From: Agrobacterium larrymoorei
Lineage (GTDB): Bacteria; Pseudomonadota; Alphaproteobacteria; Rhizobiales; Rhizobiaceae
DNA: 64,000 bases
Direction: 5' to 3'
Assembly (NCBI RefSeq): GCF_013322225.1
Contig: NZ_JAAMFB010000044.1
Coordinates: forward strand, 33,335-97,334
Position 1 is the stretch's first letter. Each line of letters begins with the position of its first letter. The position numbers and the translations under genes were made by a program. Below are positions 44,308-54,755 of the stretch, piece by piece. Under the pieces are notes generated by a model. That model was given only the letters and a program-made list of their open reading frames with translations. It did no database searches and was not told the DNA's origin.

Positions 44308-45615
44308 TCAATGATATTGGCGAGGAAAGACGATGTCCTGATCGACCGATATATTGAACTTATACCCAGGTCGGATCTCCAGCGTCGGCTGGACATCCAT
44401 GTTTCGTTGGATGGTTCGATCTGCGACACGGCCGAAGGTCTCCGCGAAATTTCGCCTTGCTGCATCGGATGCCGTATCCTGGGTGGCAAGCGTCGAGCTC
44501 TGAGGCACCGCCATGTCGATGCCCGTCCCGATAAGCGCGATCATGACGGCCGAGCCAAACGTTTTGAGATAGTGGTTGTTCACCTTGTCATTGAATCCCC
44601 CATAGCCTTCCGCGTCCGTGCCCGCCATGCCGCCGATTTGCAATGTCGATCCATCAGGGAAAATGATATCGGACCAGACGACAAGAACGCGGCTCTGCCC
44701 GAACGAAACCTTGCTGTCATAGCGACCGAACAATTTTGTGCCCTGCGGGATCAGCAGGCGATGGCCTGTTGCGCTGTCATAGACGTTCTGGCTGACCTGT
44801 GCGGTGATACGCCCCGGAAGGTCGGAATTGATGCCTGTTATCAACGTCGCTGGAATGACCGAGCCTCGTTTCAGTTCGTATAGGGACTGTTGCGGCACGA
44901 CGCGGTTCGGCAGATAGCCGAGATCCTTGAGATCGGCGTTGAAGAAATCTTCCTTGGAGTTCTGTCCGTTGGGATCGCCGTTCTGTCCACCCAAGCCAGC
45001 GCGGAGTGCTGCGGCATAGAGATCGGATGCGTTTCCGTTTGTGGCGGCTGCCGTCGTTGTCCGCGCAGCGGCGGTGTCACCTTTTTCCGACCGCGCTTCC
45101 AGCTTGCCGCGATCGATGGCAAGCGGCGCGTCATAGGCGGAGTTCCGCGCCTGCATCCGTGCCATCCGCTGACGTTGCTGCTCGCGAAGAACCTGCTCCT
45201 GTTGCTCGCGGGCGAGACGCGCGCGCCACACCTCTTCCGGTTCCAGTTCGGATCCACGTCGTTCCGACGTCTGCTCGGCCTGAGCCGTAAAGGGATTGGC
45301 CTCCTTCTCTTCGGTCTGTTTCGTCTCGACCGGGGCCGGCTGGAACGTCGTCTGCTGCTGCGGCTCTCCAATGATGCCGTCGGTGACGCCACGCTTGATC
45401 TGGTCGGCATAGGTCGACGCCGGATTGCCCGAGCTGGTATCCGGCCCGCTATTCTTACGAAAGTAAAGCCCGCGCGAGGCGAGGCCAAAGAAGATGATGC
45501 CGAGAAAGGCGACGAGCAGCACGATCACGACGATGACCGGCACGCGGTTCACCCGCTTGATGCCGGACGTGGCCTGACTGTTCGCGGCGCCACCAAGCTT
45601 GAGAGACTGCACCAT
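44308..45615 (-). CDS. trbI: TrbI (VirB10-like) channel protein
   Basis: A 435-residue inner-membrane to outer-membrane core protein. One membrane helix (VPVIVVIVLLVAFLGIIFFG), a Pro/Gln-rich periplasmic linker, and the VirB10-type C-terminal domain (GSVIPATLITGINSDLPGRI, LLIPQGTKLFGRYDSKVSFG, PDGSTLQIGGMAGTDAEGYG). Last gene of the traI-trb operon; 12 bases after trbH. Confidence 0.96.
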   Translation of the reverse strand: MVQSLKLGGAANSQATSGIKRVNRVPVIVVIVLLVAFLGIIFFGLASRGLYFRKNSGPDTSSGNPASTYADQIKRGVTDGIIGEPQQQTTFQPAPVETKQTEEKEANPFTAQAEQTSERRGSELEPEEVWRARLAREQQEQVLREQQRQRMARMQARNSAYDAPLAIDRGKLEARSEKGDTAAARTTTAAATNGNASDLYAAALRAGLGGQNGDPNGQNSKEDFFNADLKDLGYLPNRVVPQQSLYELKRGSVIPATLITGINSDLPGRITAQVSQNVYDSATGHRLLIPQGTKLFGRYDSKVSFGQSRVLVVWSDIIFPDGSTLQIGGMAGTDAEGYGGFNDKVNNHYLKTFGSAVMIALIGTGIDMAVPQSSTLATQDTASDAARRNFAETFGRVADRTIQRNMDVQPTLEIRPGYKFNISVDQDIVFPRQYH

Positions 45616-45627
45616 GATGTTTCTCCC

Positions 45628-46110
45628 TCACCCGCGCCGCATCAGCGAAAGGGCGCTTGCCGGGGTCGCACCCGATGTCGTCACGGTGTAAGCCCGACCA
45701 AGCTCGACGCTGCTGGTCGAGAGCCGTGCGAGCACCTGGCCTTCGTAAGGCACGATGACATAAGCAAGGGAAATGACGGACGCTTTGCGATCCGTCTTCT
45801 GATCGGTAACAACGGCATAACCCCATCCCTTCAATGCCGCTTCAAGCGCCAGTCCGAACGGAGAACCATCCTGTTTGAGGGCCACGGTCGCCTTTCCCTG
45901 TCCGATCTGTTCGGCAAGGCGGCTGACCATATCGCCGGCGATCGAGCCCGCCGCTGGTCCGGAAACCTCAGGCGGTGCTGCGCTCGTGACGAGAGCCCCA
46001 CTGTCCATTGACTGGCATCCGGAAACGAGGATGGCGAGGGCAGTCGTTGCGGCGAAGTACCGGATCGGGGCCAGACGGTTCCAGTTGTGGCGACGGAGGT
46101 TCAGCATCAT
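45628..46110 (-). CDS. trbH: TrbH lipoprotein
   Basis: A 160-residue outer-membrane lipoprotein with signal and lipobox [14 protein letters not shown] (Cys about residue 32). The remainder ([40 protein letters not shown]) is the TrbH domain, equivalent to VirB7-like stabilisers of the core complex. It overlaps trbG by four bases. Confidence 0.93.
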   Translation of the reverse strand: MMLNLRRHNWNRLAPIRYFAATTALAILVSGCQSMDSGALVTSAAPPEVSGPAAGSIAGDMVSRLAEQIGQGKATVALKQDGSPFGLALEAALKGWGYAVVTDQKTDRKASVISLAYVIVPYEGQVLARLSTSSVELGRAYTVTTSGATPASALSLMRRG

Positions 46111-46970
46111 CGCCCTCCCCTGCTGATCGTCACCTTCTGCTGTTTCCAGCCGACGCCGGAGACAAGGACGGCGCGATCGATATTGTAATCGACCACCATC
46201 ATGTTGCTCTTCATGCGATAGTTGACGATGCGGTTCTGGCCGCCGGAGACGACGAACAGAACCGGTGCATCCTGACTGGAGATCGAGCGTGGAAACTGGA
46301 TGTAGGTCTTTTGTCCATCCGAGTAGACACGGGTCGGACGCCAGCCGGCACTGCCCGCGACGGAATAGGCGAAGCTTAGTTGCTCGGCGGGAACGCCGGC
46401 GCCGGGTATCGCGCTGGCTTCCAGCCGTGCGTTGACGTCGGCGAGTTTTGCTGAGACGTCCTCGGGGTATTCGAAACCAATGCGCGCCATATACTGCGTG
46501 GCATGCGATTTCAGCTGGATATGATAGGTCCGCCGCGACGTCGTCACGACCATCGAGGTGACCAGACCCGGCTCCGATGGCTTGACGATCAGATGGATAG
46601 CTTGGCCGCCCGCCGCTCCGGAGGTCGCAGGCTCCACTTTCCAGCGCACAGTATCGCCGACCAAAACATCACGAACGACCTCGCCGCCCTGAAGCTCGAT
46701 GTCGCAGACCTGCAACGGTGAGCAGACGACAGACGGCTGCACTTCGCCATAGAGGAAAATCACCTTTCCATCGGCGCCTTTGGTGACGAGCCCGCGGCTT
46801 CCACGCCATTGTGTTGAGATGCCCATTCCCTTTGCTTCATTGGCCGTGACACCATCGGCGGCGAGAGCGGCAGACGGGAAAGTGGCAGAGGCAGCAATGA
46901 CGATAGCAATGATGCTGGCGCTCATCGTGACCCGAGATAGTGCGTCTGATCTGTTCATGTTAGGGGCCAT
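46107..46970 (-). CDS. trbG: TrbG (VirB9-like) core protein
   Basis: A 287-residue periplasmic protein with a signal peptide ([20 protein letters not shown], cleavage after ALA). The VirB9 domain reads [20 protein letters not shown] and the C-terminal segment [20 protein letters not shown]. It forms the outer-membrane ring with TrbI and TrbH. The start at 46970 follows AAAGG; 46958 is an alternative. Confidence 0.93.
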   Translation of the reverse strand: MAPNMNRSDALSRVTMSASIIAIVIAASATFPSAALAADGVTANEAKGMGISTQWRGSRGLVTKGADGKVIFLYGEVQPSVVCSPLQVCDIELQGGEVVRDVLVGDTVRWKVEPATSGAAGGQAIHLIVKPSEPGLVTSMVVTTSRRTYHIQLKSHATQYMARIGFEYPEDVSAKLADVNARLEASAIPGAGVPAEQLSFAYSVAGSAGWRPTRVYSDGQKTYIQFPRSISSQDAPVLFVVSGGQNRIVNYRMKSNMMVVDYNIDRAVLVSGVGWKQQKVTISRGGR

Positions 46971-46975
46971 GCCTT

Positions 46976-47638
46976 TCAAAGCTGCGCAGTCCAATCAAAG
47001 TCGCGGAGATAGAGACCGATGGGATTAAGACGGATGACACCCTCATCCTGGGGCGGCGTCAGTGTCACCGTGGCGATCCCACGGAAGCGGCGGGTGGCAG
47101 TCTCCTTGCCGCGGCGGTCGCGTTCGAACTCCGTCCAGTCAATCTGGTAGCTCTGGTTCGACAGCGCGACGATGTTGTTAACCTCGATCGCCACCGTCGC
47201 GGCCTTCGCCTTCTCGAAGGGAGAATTCGAGCGAAACCAGGCATTCACCTTTTCCGTCGCGGGATCGGAGGTGCGCAGCAGCCCATAGGTCCGGTCGATA
47301 TATTGCTTCTGGACCACGGCATCGGGCGTCACAGAGCGGAAATTCGACACGAAACTACCGAGTGTCGCGCGCACCACGCGCGGATCGGCATATTCGATCT
47401 GCTGCGGGAAGCCCGCATTGACGGCGGTGCCAAGCTTGTCGACTTCGACGATATAAGGGATCAGCTTGACCTGTGTGCTCTGGTAGAGCGCGTAACCAAA
47501 GCCGATAACGGCCATGGTCATTCCGGCAATGCCGACGACGCGCCAGGCGGCAGCCGCTTTTACGTACGAGCCGTAGCGTTCGTTCCATTCGTTGCGGGCG
47601 GCGATATAGGGATTATCTGGGATATTCTGACCAGTCAT
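46976..47638 (-). CDS. trbF: TrbF (VirB8-like) protein
   Basis: A 220-residue bitopic inner-membrane protein. One helix ([20 protein letters not shown]) and a periplasmic NTF2-like VirB8 domain (YTEVDK-type segment [27 protein letters not shown] at the end). Assembly factor of the channel. Located 15 bases after trbL. Confidence 0.94.
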   Translation of the reverse strand: MTGQNIPDNPYIAARNEWNERYGSYVKAAAAWRVVGIAGMTMAVIGFGYALYQSTQVKLIPYIVEVDKLGTAVNAGFPQQIEYADPRVVRATLGSFVSNFRSVTPDAVVQKQYIDRTYGLLRTSDPATEKVNAWFRSNSPFEKAKAATVAIEVNNIVALSNQSYQIDWTEFERDRRGKETATRRFRGIATVTLTPPQDEGVIRLNPIGLYLRDFDWTAQL

Positions 47639-47653
47639 TCTTTCAGCTTCCCG

Positions 47654-48844
47654 TCACTTGCTGTCGTTGATCGGCGGTGGTGCAGGCGGTGTGCCTGGCC
47701 GGCCGGATGGTTGATCGAGTTTGGCGTTGGCAAGGCCGAGCATCGATCCGGCATAGGCGCCGGGCGAACCAATCGCCTTTTCCTTTGCTGCCGAGCCGAC
47801 GGCACCAGCGGCTCCGCCAATCCCGGCCTGCATGCCGCGCAGGGCCGCACTGGCAAGAGACGCGCCCCCTGCCCTTGCGGCACTGGCGGCCCCAAATCCT
47901 CTGTTGGCAGCACCGATCGTCAGGAAGCCGGCGCCGAGTGCCGCGGATGCCGCTTGCCCGCCGTGACGAATGGCTTCCATGCCGCCGCCAACCGATGCGC
48001 CCTGGACCACGCCTTGCAGGATGGGCGGCACATACATCGCGATGACGAAGACGACGACCGAGATGCCGGCAATCGCCAGCGTCGTGATGAACTGTTCCGA
48101 TGTCGCCGTCGGCGCTTCGGCAAGACCGAGAAGGATGTCCGAGCCGATCTTGGCGATCATCACCAGCGCCATCAGCTTCATGCCGACGGAGAAGGCGTAG
48201 ACCAGATACTTGATCGCGAAATCCTTGGTATGGGACGAACCGCCCAGCCCGAGCATGATCATGCCGGCGAGCAGGCCGACATACATCTCGACCATCACGG
48301 CGACGAAGATTGCAGCCACCAGCGAGAATGAAACGACGACCACGACCATGGCAAAGACGGCGGCGATCGCCAGTGCGTTATCCTCCCAAAGACCGAACTT
48401 CGCCTGTTCCGACATCTTCGTCGCGACACGAATGCCGGCGTCAAAGATGTTGGCGGGAGATGCGGAGCCGCCACCAGCGCCGATTTGGTAAAGGCTGTCC
48501 ACCACGGCCTTGGCGAACTCCGGTCCTCTGTCGAGAATAAAGGCGAACAGGCCGATGAACATGATGCGTTTGACGAGTTCGGCGAACCAGCTGTCGAGCG
48601 AGGCGGCGTTGATTGCCAGCCATACGGCAGTGATCCCGACCTCGATGCCGGCGAGGATCCAGAACAGCGACCGCGCGGCGTTCATGACCGTCGTTTCCCA
48701 GCCCTTGGCGGCAGTAACGACGGAATTTTCGAGTGTGGTCAGGACCTGACCCTGTTGCGCCAGCGCCGGCGAGGTCACCACTAGGACGACCGCAATCGCG
48801 ATGAAGGTCCGCTCGAGAGCCCGACAAGAGGGAGCGGCTACCAT
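47654..48844 (-). CDS. trbL: TrbL (VirB6-like) polytopic protein
   Basis: A 396-residue membrane protein with a signal-like start, about five helices between residues 50 and 270 (ILAGIEVGITAVWLAINAAS, LAIAAVFAMVVVVVSFSLVA) and a Gly/Ala-rich C-terminus, typical of TrbL. It lines the inner-membrane channel. The first codons overlap the trbK end. Confidence 0.94.
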   Translation of the reverse strand: MVAAPSCRALERTFIAIAVVLVVTSPALAQQGQVLTTLENSVVTAAKGWETTVMNAARSLFWILAGIEVGITAVWLAINAASLDSWFAELVKRIMFIGLFAFILDRGPEFAKAVVDSLYQIGAGGGSASPANIFDAGIRVATKMSEQAKFGLWEDNALAIAAVFAMVVVVVSFSLVAAIFVAVMVEMYVGLLAGMIMLGLGGSSHTKDFAIKYLVYAFSVGMKLMALVMIAKIGSDILLGLAEAPTATSEQFITTLAIAGISVVVFVIAMYVPPILQGVVQGASVGGGMEAIRHGGQAASAALGAGFLTIGAANRGFGAASAARAGGASLASAALRGMQAGIGGAAGAVGSAAKEKAIGSPGAYAGSMLGLANAKLDQPSGRPGTPPAPPPINDSK

Positions 48845-49065
48845 CGTGGTTTCATCTCCTGGCCCCCGCGAATGTCGCGATTGGCATCTCCACCGAAGAA
48901 TTCATCACGATGTCGGTGCCGGTCTTCATCGGAGGGAGACCCTGTCGCGACGGCGCCGGATCCGGAAACTGGCTCCGGTCGAACCACGATCCATAAAGTG
49001 ACGCTTGCACCGGTCGCGGAGCACACCGCTGCAAGGGCGATAATGGCAATCAGACGCGCGCTCAC
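48838..49065 (-). CDS. trbK: TrbK entry-exclusion lipoprotein
   Basis: A 75-residue short lipoprotein starting with GTG at 49065, overlapping the trbJ stop (GTGA). Hydrophobic signal RLIAIIALAAVCSATGASVT with Cys as lipobox residue. TrbK blocks uptake of the same plasmid (entry exclusion). The last residues RDIRGGQEMKPRW copy the end of TrbJ. A longer frame to 49176 would overlap trbJ and is rejected. Confidence 0.88.
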   Translation of the reverse strand: MSARLIAIIALAAVCSATGASVTLWIVVRPEPVSGSGAVATGSPSDEDRHRHRDEFFGGDANRDIRGGQEMKPRW

Positions 49066-49871
49066 CAGCGGGGCTCCATGGTCTGGCCGCCCCTTATATC
49101 GCGTTCTGTCCCGCTGAAGAATTGTTCGCGCCGCGCTTGCGCCAGATCTTGTCTCGCCTGTTCGGACTGGTACCAAGTGCCCATCATCGTCATCTGCTGA
49201 GAGACCAGACCCCGCAGCTTCTGCATCTGCGCGACCTGCTGGGCGGCGATCTCGTGCCCGACCTGCAATGCCTTCATCTGGCCATCCGCCGATTCCGACA
49301 TCGACCTGAGCTGCGACATCGTGCTTTCCTCAGTGGAGAATTGTTCGGCCGTCAGATTGGCAGCCTTCAGCGTGCCGGCGATCGTGTCGCGATTGGTGTC
49401 GGACCAGCTCTGGTAGGTCGTGGAGAAGCTCGCGCCGTCTGGCAGGTTGCTCTTCATGTCGGCGAAACTCTGGAAGCGTTGCTTGAGCACATCGTCGACA
49501 TTGCCCATGGAGAAGGCTACGCCCTGGCCCTGGTTGACGACGTTCTGGAGGTTCTTCAGGTCGTTTTCGACCTGGCCCCAGACATGGTTCGGAAGCTGCG
49601 CCGTGTTCTGCAGCATGTTCTTGTAGATGTTGAGTTGGTTGTGGATCTGCTCGGCCAGCTGCGAGATCTGGGTTATCTGGTTGTTCACCTGCTCGGCGGA
49701 CTTGCCGACCAGGCTGATCAGTTCCGTATTGTTGGCAAGCTGTGTCCATTCTGTCGCCTGTCCGGTGACGCCACCGGCCTGCGCAGGAAGCGAGAGAGCA
49801 GACAAGAGCACGAGGACCGCACCAAGCGCGGTGTGCAATGTCCTATTGGGTTGGGAAGAGCGTGTCGACAT
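49062..49871 (-). CDS. trbJ: TrbJ (VirB5-like) protein
   Basis: A 269-residue periplasmic protein with a signal peptide (TALGAVLVLLSALSLPAQA). Long helices (SAEQVNNQITQISQLAEQIH, NIYKNMLQNTAQLPNHVWGQ) match TrbJ, the VirB5-type minor pilus component. It overlaps the end of trbE by about 30 bases. It ends in RDIRGGQTMEPRW, a tail shared with TrbK. Confidence 0.94.
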   Translation of the reverse strand: MSTRSSQPNRTLHTALGAVLVLLSALSLPAQAGGVTGQATEWTQLANNTELISLVGKSAEQVNNQITQISQLAEQIHNQLNIYKNMLQNTAQLPNHVWGQVENDLKNLQNVVNQGQGVAFSMGNVDDVLKQRFQSFADMKSNLPDGASFSTTYQSWSDTNRDTIAGTLKAANLTAEQFSTEESTMSQLRSMSESADGQMKALQVGHEIAAQQVAQMQKLRGLVSQQMTMMGTWYQSEQARQDLAQARREQFFSGTERDIRGGQTMEPRW

Positions 49872-52305
49872 GGGCGATCCCCCTCTGCTGGAGCCAATGG
49901 AGAGGCCACGCGGCCCCGTGTTCGAGATGCAGGGCGCGAATGCGCTTCAGGTCTTCCTTTCCGGATGCCCCGACAAAACAAAGCGCGACGGGACCGAGGG
50001 CCATGTCGAATAGACGCCGGCCTTCTGGCGACACGACGTAATAGTCCCGCTTCGGGATCGCGGTTGCGACGATCTCGATCTGCCGCTCGTTGAAGCCGAT
50101 CCGTTCGTAAAACTCGCGGGTGCCCGGCTCCCGCGCGGCACCATTCGGCAGGCAAATCTTGGTCGGGCAGGATTCCTTCAGCACATCGATGATGCCGGAC
50201 CGCTCGGCATCAGAGATCGACTGCGTGGCGAGCACCACGGCGCAATTGGCCTTCCGCAGCACCTTCAGCCATTCCTTGATCTTGTCCCGAAACACCGGAT
50301 GGCCGAGCATCAGCCAGGCTTCATCGAGAATGATCAGGCTGGGTGCACCGGTGAGGCGTTTTTCGATGCGTCGGAAGAGATAGGTCAGAACGGGCACAAG
50401 GTTGCGCTCGCCCATATTCATCAGCTCCTCGATCTCGAAGCACTGGAAGGCCCCGAGCGCTAGACCATCCTCCTCGGCGTCGAGCAGCTGTCCCATCGGA
50501 CCATCGACGGTATAGTGATGCAGGGCGTCCTTGATCTCGCGCATCTGCACGCCTGAGACAAAGTCCGAGAGCGAGCGGCCGCGGGAATCGGCCATCAGGC
50601 CGACCTGCCGTGAAATGGCATTGCGGTAGTCCGGAGTGATCGTCACGCCCTGCAGTGCCACCAGCATCTCGATCCACTCGGAGGCGAAAGCACGATCGCC
50701 ATCGGTCGAGAGCTCGGCCAGCGGGCAAAAAGAGAGTGTCCTTCCCTGCCCTGCTTCCTGAGCATCGCCACCGATCTGATAATGATCGCCGCCGAGCCCC
50801 AGCGTCAGCGGCAGCATCGAGCCACCCTTGTCGAACGCGAAGATCTGCGCCCCGGCGTAGCGTCGGAACTGGGCCGCGATCAATGAGAGCAGCGTTGATT
50901 TGCCCGAACCCGTCGGTCCGAAGATCAGCGTGTGGCCGACATCGTCGACATGCAGGTTCAGCCGGAAGGGAGTTGATCCGCTGGCGACCTGCATCAGCGG
51001 AGGCGAGGCCGGCGGATAATACGGGCAAGGAGCCATCGGGCTTCCGGACCAGACCGAATTGAGGGGGATAAGGTCGGCGAGGTTGCGCGTGTTGATCAGC
51101 GGCTCACGGATATTGGCATAGGACACGCCCGGCAGGCTGCCAAGAAATGCATCGGTCGCGTTGATTGTCTCGATGCGAGCACCAAAACCTTCGGCCTGGA
51201 TCAAGCGCCGGACTGCCTCACATTTCTCCTGCAGGCTTTGCTGGTCTTCATCAAAGAGAACGATGACCGGCGTATAGTAGCCATAGGCGACGAACTGCGA
51301 CGAAGCTTCGGCGATCGCGTCCTCGGTTTCCGCCACCATCAGCATCGCATCCTGGTCGAGTGATCGGGATTGCGTCTGGAAGAGCTGATCGAAGAATGGC
51401 CTCACCTTCTGTTGCCACTTCTTGCGAGTCCGCTCGAGCTTCGCGCGGGCTTCCTCGGCGTCAAGGAAGACGAAGCGGGACGACCAGCGATAGGTCAGCG
51501 GCATTAGGTCAAGGCTGTTGAGAATTCCGGGCCAGCTTTCCGCCGGTAGGCCATCGATTGCCACCACGCCGAGAAACCGGTTCTCAACGAGTGGCGTCAA
51601 ACCGTGCTGCAGTTCGGCCGTCACCAGCCAGTCGAGATACATGGGGATCTCTGGCAGACGCACCGGATGGTTCTCGCCGGTGATGCAGAAGCGGATGAAC
51701 TGGAAAAGCTCGTCATAGCGGGCAACACGAAAGCCGCCGCGCTCCGAGGTTTCGCGTGTCAGCATCCTGCGGATCGATACGACATTGGCGAGATACTGCT
51801 CGACCTCGCGGATCGATCTCGAAAAGCTCTCTAGCGCCGTATCGGCATACGTGGCGGACCGGCTGGCGGTGTCGGAATAGATATATCGGGTCAGGCCGGA
51901 GCGGCGAGGCTCAGGCGGCCGCCAGGTCAGGATCAGTGCATGCCGGCTCTCGAAATGCCCCCTTTCCTTCTGAAAATGTGCCCGTCGTTCCGCATCGATA
52001 GCGCGGGTGACGAGATCAGGAAAATGGCAGTCGGGCTGTTGCGGGTAATCCGCGGTCGGCACCCTGACGGCCTCGACCTGAATCATCCAGCCGGAGCCGA
52101 GCCGCGACAGGATCGCATTGATCTGGCGGGAGACATCGTTGCGCTCGGCGTCCGTCGAGCTTTCGCTGTCAGGGCCGGCAAAGTACCAGCCGGCCATCAG
52201 CGAGCCGTCCTTCAGCAGGATGACGCCGTTATCGACCAGGCCGGCATAGGGCACGAGATCGGCGAAGGATGGCCCGGAATGAAGGAAGGATTTGAGGGCG
52301 ACCAT
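49843..52305 (-). CDS. trbE: TrbE (VirB4-like) ATPase
   Basis: An 820-residue ATPase that powers pilus assembly and substrate transfer. N-terminal VirB4 domain; Walker A TLIFGPTGSGKSTLLSLIAA, Walker B SLIILDEAWLMLGHPVFRDK, and ATQSISDAERSG (motif with Gln). Full length for TrbE. It starts ten bases after trbD. Confidence 0.96.
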   Translation of the reverse strand: MVALKSFLHSGPSFADLVPYAGLVDNGVILLKDGSLMAGWYFAGPDSESSTDAERNDVSRQINAILSRLGSGWMIQVEAVRVPTADYPQQPDCHFPDLVTRAIDAERRAHFQKERGHFESRHALILTWRPPEPRRSGLTRYIYSDTASRSATYADTALESFSRSIREVEQYLANVVSIRRMLTRETSERGGFRVARYDELFQFIRFCITGENHPVRLPEIPMYLDWLVTAELQHGLTPLVENRFLGVVAIDGLPAESWPGILNSLDLMPLTYRWSSRFVFLDAEEARAKLERTRKKWQQKVRPFFDQLFQTQSRSLDQDAMLMVAETEDAIAEASSQFVAYGYYTPVIVLFDEDQQSLQEKCEAVRRLIQAEGFGARIETINATDAFLGSLPGVSYANIREPLINTRNLADLIPLNSVWSGSPMAPCPYYPPASPPLMQVASGSTPFRLNLHVDDVGHTLIFGPTGSGKSTLLSLIAAQFRRYAGAQIFAFDKGGSMLPLTLGLGGDHYQIGGDAQEAGQGRTLSFCPLAELSTDGDRAFASEWIEMLVALQGVTITPDYRNAISRQVGLMADSRGRSLSDFVSGVQMREIKDALHHYTVDGPMGQLLDAEEDGLALGAFQCFEIEELMNMGERNLVPVLTYLFRRIEKRLTGAPSLIILDEAWLMLGHPVFRDKIKEWLKVLRKANCAVVLATQSISDAERSGIIDVLKESCPTKICLPNGAAREPGTREFYERIGFNERQIEIVATAIPKRDYYVVSPEGRRLFDMALGPVALCFVGASGKEDLKRIRALHLEHGAAWPLHWLQQRGIAHVDTLFPTQ

Positions 52306-52315
52306 CTCTGCCCCT

Positions 52316-52615
52316 TCAGAATTTGCGCCACGGTGACGATGTCGCGCGGTAGAAGGTTTTGTAGGAGATGTGGCGGACGTAGACCTGCCGCATCAGCGGA
52401 TCGGCTTTCGCCATCATGCGAAGCGCCCCAACCGCGACCAGCCAGGTCGCGATCCCGAACAGTGCGGCGTACCAGGTCAGCACCACGAAGATCAGGATGA
52501 TGGCGGCCAGCGCCGTCAGCAACACCAGCTCACGATCGGCACCCATCAGCAGGTTCGGACGTGATAGCGCCCGATGAACCCGCGACCGCACGAGAGTCGA
52601 GCCGGATTCAGCCAC
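52316..52615 (-). CDS. trbD: TrbD (VirB3-like) protein
   Basis: A 99-residue membrane protein starting with GTG at 52615, which overlaps the trbC stop; GAGGGGGATC is the leader. Two helices ([40 protein letters not shown]) and the conserved [14 protein letters not shown] before them define the VirB3/TrbD family. Confidence 0.93.
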   Translation of the reverse strand: MAESGSTLVRSRVHRALSRPNLLMGADRELVLLTALAAIILIFVVLTWYAALFGIATWLVAVGALRMMAKADPLMRQVYVRHISYKTFYRATSSPWRKF

Positions 52616-53012
52616 GATCCCCCTCCCCTCTTTCAATGAGCGTGGCGGAGGGAGAATACCCGAGCGGGTCAGTCTGCGAATGAAGCTCGCCGATCGACGC
52701 CCCTGTCGCGCCGAACAGGGCGACGATTTGGGTGGCGCCGAGCAGCACGCCACCGACCAGCGCGACGTAGCAAAGCCGTCGGGCAAAGTCGTTCAGTTCC
52801 CCGCCGAAGATCAGCATCGCACCAGCGATGGCGACGGCCGCAAGCGCGATGAAGCCTGCGACTGGTCCGGTGATCGACTGCTGGATCTGCTGCAGTGGCG
52901 ATTCCCAAGGAAGGCTGCCGCCACCGGAAGATGCCAGTGCCCCATCTAGGGAGCCGAGCGAGACGAGGGCCAGCGCTGTGACAGTGAGAATGAGATGCGT
53001 CTTACGCGACAT
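52608..53012 (-). CDS. trbC: TrbC pilin precursor
   Basis: A 134-residue precursor of the cyclic conjugative pilin. Signal peptide ([20 protein letters not shown], cleavage after LAS), then [20 protein letters not shown] and two hydrophobic helices ([40 protein letters not shown]). TraF should process and cyclise it. It overlaps the trbB end by about ten bases; GAGGACA leads the start. Confidence 0.93.
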   Translation of the reverse strand: MSRKTHLILTVTALALVSLGSLDGALASSGGGSLPWESPLQQIQQSITGPVAGFIALAAVAIAGAMLIFGGELNDFARRLCYVALVGGVLLGATQIVALFGATGASIGELHSQTDPLGYSPSATLIERGEGDRG

Positions 53013-53973
53013 GGCTGTCCTCGTCGATCTGGGCGTAATGTTCGGTCTGGTAGTGATTGTTGCGGTATCCATCGATATGGATGACCTCGCGGACCCGCCT
53101 CCCCTTCCTCGTGCGTTCGATGGAGACGATGAGATCGACGGCTTCGCCGATCACCGCCTGCATCGGTTGCTGACTTGCTTCGGCTGTCAGTTGCTCAAGC
53201 CGGCGGAGCGCCGACATAGCTGTGTTGGAATGGATCGTGGTGACACCGCCGGGATGACCGGTGTTCCAGGCTTTCAGCAGTGTGAGTGCCGCGCCGTCCC
53301 GGACCTCCCCGACGATGATACGGTCCGGTCGCAGGCGCATCGTGCTTTTGAGGAGGCGGGCCATATCGACCGTATCGCTGGTATGCAGTGAGACAGCGTT
53401 CTCGGCGGCGCATTGGATTTCGGCAGTGTCTTCGAGAATGACCATGCGATCGTCCGGAGCGGACGCGACGATCTCGCCAATGATCGCATTGGCAAGCATC
53501 GTCTTGCCGGAGCCGGTTCCGCCTGAAATGACGATGTTCATACGGGAATCGATTGCGCTGCGGATGGCAGACGCCTGGGCTTCGGTCATCACTTTCGACG
53601 TCACATAATCGTCGAGCGGTATGAGGCGCGACGCCCTCCGCCGAATCGTAAATGCCGGTCCGGATACGATCGGTGGCAACAGTCCTTCGAACCTGTGTCC
53701 CCCGATCGGTAGCTCTCCCGAGATGATCGGTCTCTCATCGTCAGCCTCTGACTGCAGGGCGTGGGCGACGCTGCCGATCACGACTTCGGCGGCGGCAGGC
53801 GTCATTGCGCCAGCGGATACGACGCCATGACCGAGCCGCTCGATAAACAGTCGACCATCGGGATTGAGCATGATCTCGACGACCGTCGCGTCGTCAAGGG
53901 CGACACAAAGCTGGTCACCGAGCGCGTCTTGAAGTTTACGGACGAGGCGCGGATAGGAGCGGAGCTGGTTCAC
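53002..53973 (-). CDS. trbB: TrbB (VirB11-like) ATPase
   Basis: A 323-residue hexameric traffic ATPase. Walker [21 protein letters not shown], Asp-box [13 protein letters not shown], His-box ([20 protein letters not shown]) and [20 protein letters not shown]. Second gene of the traI-trb operon; the start overlaps the traI stop. Confidence 0.96.
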   Translation of the reverse strand: MNQLRSYPRLVRKLQDALGDQLCVALDDATVVEIMLNPDGRLFIERLGHGVVSAGAMTPAAAEVVIGSVAHALQSEADDERPIISGELPIGGHRFEGLLPPIVSGPAFTIRRRASRLIPLDDYVTSKVMTEAQASAIRSAIDSRMNIVISGGTGSGKTMLANAIIGEIVASAPDDRMVILEDTAEIQCAAENAVSLHTSDTVDMARLLKSTMRLRPDRIIVGEVRDGAALTLLKAWNTGHPGGVTTIHSNTAMSALRRLEQLTAEASQQPMQAVIGEAVDLIVSIERTRKGRRVREVIHIDGYRNNHYQTEHYAQIDEDSHVA

Positions 53974-54608
53974 GCGGCGCTCCTCAACGGGCGGCCGCTA
54001 TGGTCGGCGATGATCGAACGGTACGCCGGCGGGCAGACCCGCTCAAAACTCTTTCGGTCGGCGGGCAAATGTCCGGCGACGGCGACGGTGTTGCCGATCG
54101 CGACGGGTTCGCCCAGTCGCGTCATCGGCCAACCGGCGCGCTTCAGGATACGCTCGAAGCGAAGATCGGTTGCCGTGACGATTTCGTCGTAGCCGTTTGC
54201 CATCGACCATTCGATGATGCCGGCAAACATGGTGAGCGTTGCGAGATGCAGTCGGCCCCCTGCCCTACTCGTCGGCAATGTCGTGTCGACGCAGAAGCGT
54301 GAGCTTTCAACCATTGCCGTGGTGGCGCTGAGAGAGCCGGTTGCCAGCAATTGAGGGAACGTCCGCTCCAGCATTGTAGGGCCTGATGCGGGTAACAGCC
54401 GCGCACAGCCGACAACCCTCTGTCCGCCGAAGGTCGCGAGGATGTAGGTCGGGCTGAGCTCGTCGTACTGATCCCGTTCGCCGCCGTCGTCGATTGCGAC
54501 ATCCCATTCCAGACGGTTTCCAAACACCTCCGCACGAAGCCGGTGCATTTGCTTCAGGTAACTGGCCTGGTGTTCATATTGGCCGGGCGAGACGGTCAGG
54601 AGCAGCAT
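53970..54608 (-). CDS. traI: TraI acyl-homoserine lactone synthase
   Basis: A 212-residue LuxI-family enzyme that makes the TraR ligand (3-oxo-C8-HSL in Ti plasmids). YLKQMHRLRAEVFGNRLEWD contains the invariant Arg, Phe and Trp; YDELSPTYILATFGGQRVVG, SSRFCVDTTLPT and FERILKRAGWPMTRLGEPVA are further marks. First gene of the trb operon, with a tra box 59 bases upstream, so it amplifies its own signal. Confidence 0.97.
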   Translation of the reverse strand: MLLLTVSPGQYEHQASYLKQMHRLRAEVFGNRLEWDVAIDDGGERDQYDELSPTYILATFGGQRVVGCARLLPASGPTMLERTFPQLLATGSLSATTAMVESSRFCVDTTLPTSRAGGRLHLATLTMFAGIIEWSMANGYDEIVTATDLRFERILKRAGWPMTRLGEPVAIGNTVAVAGHLPADRKSFERVCPPAYRSIIADHSGRPLRSAA

Positions 54609-54666
54609 GTTGATCTCCGCAACAACAAACGATGCGGACAGAAAGCATCTCGTTCAGCGTGTGGCT

Positions 54667-54684
54667 ATGTGCAGATCTGCACCC
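54667..54684. promoter_or_regulatory. tra box upstream of traI
   Basis: ATGTGCAGATCTGCACCC: 16 of 18 bases of the TraR consensus. It lies 59 bases upstream of traI and would drive the traI-trb operon; as it is also upstream of repA it may help activate replication genes. Confidence 0.92.
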
Positions 54685-54755
54685 GGTGATTCTACTGAGT
54701 CGGGCGTTCATGGAGCGATTTTCGATCGCAATCGCTATCTGGCACCGTTGATTTC

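Noticed and set aside
44890..46011. A 373-codon plus-strand frame across trbI and trbH
   Set aside because: Antisense to two trb genes in canonical order; no start leader and unusual Arg-rich composition.
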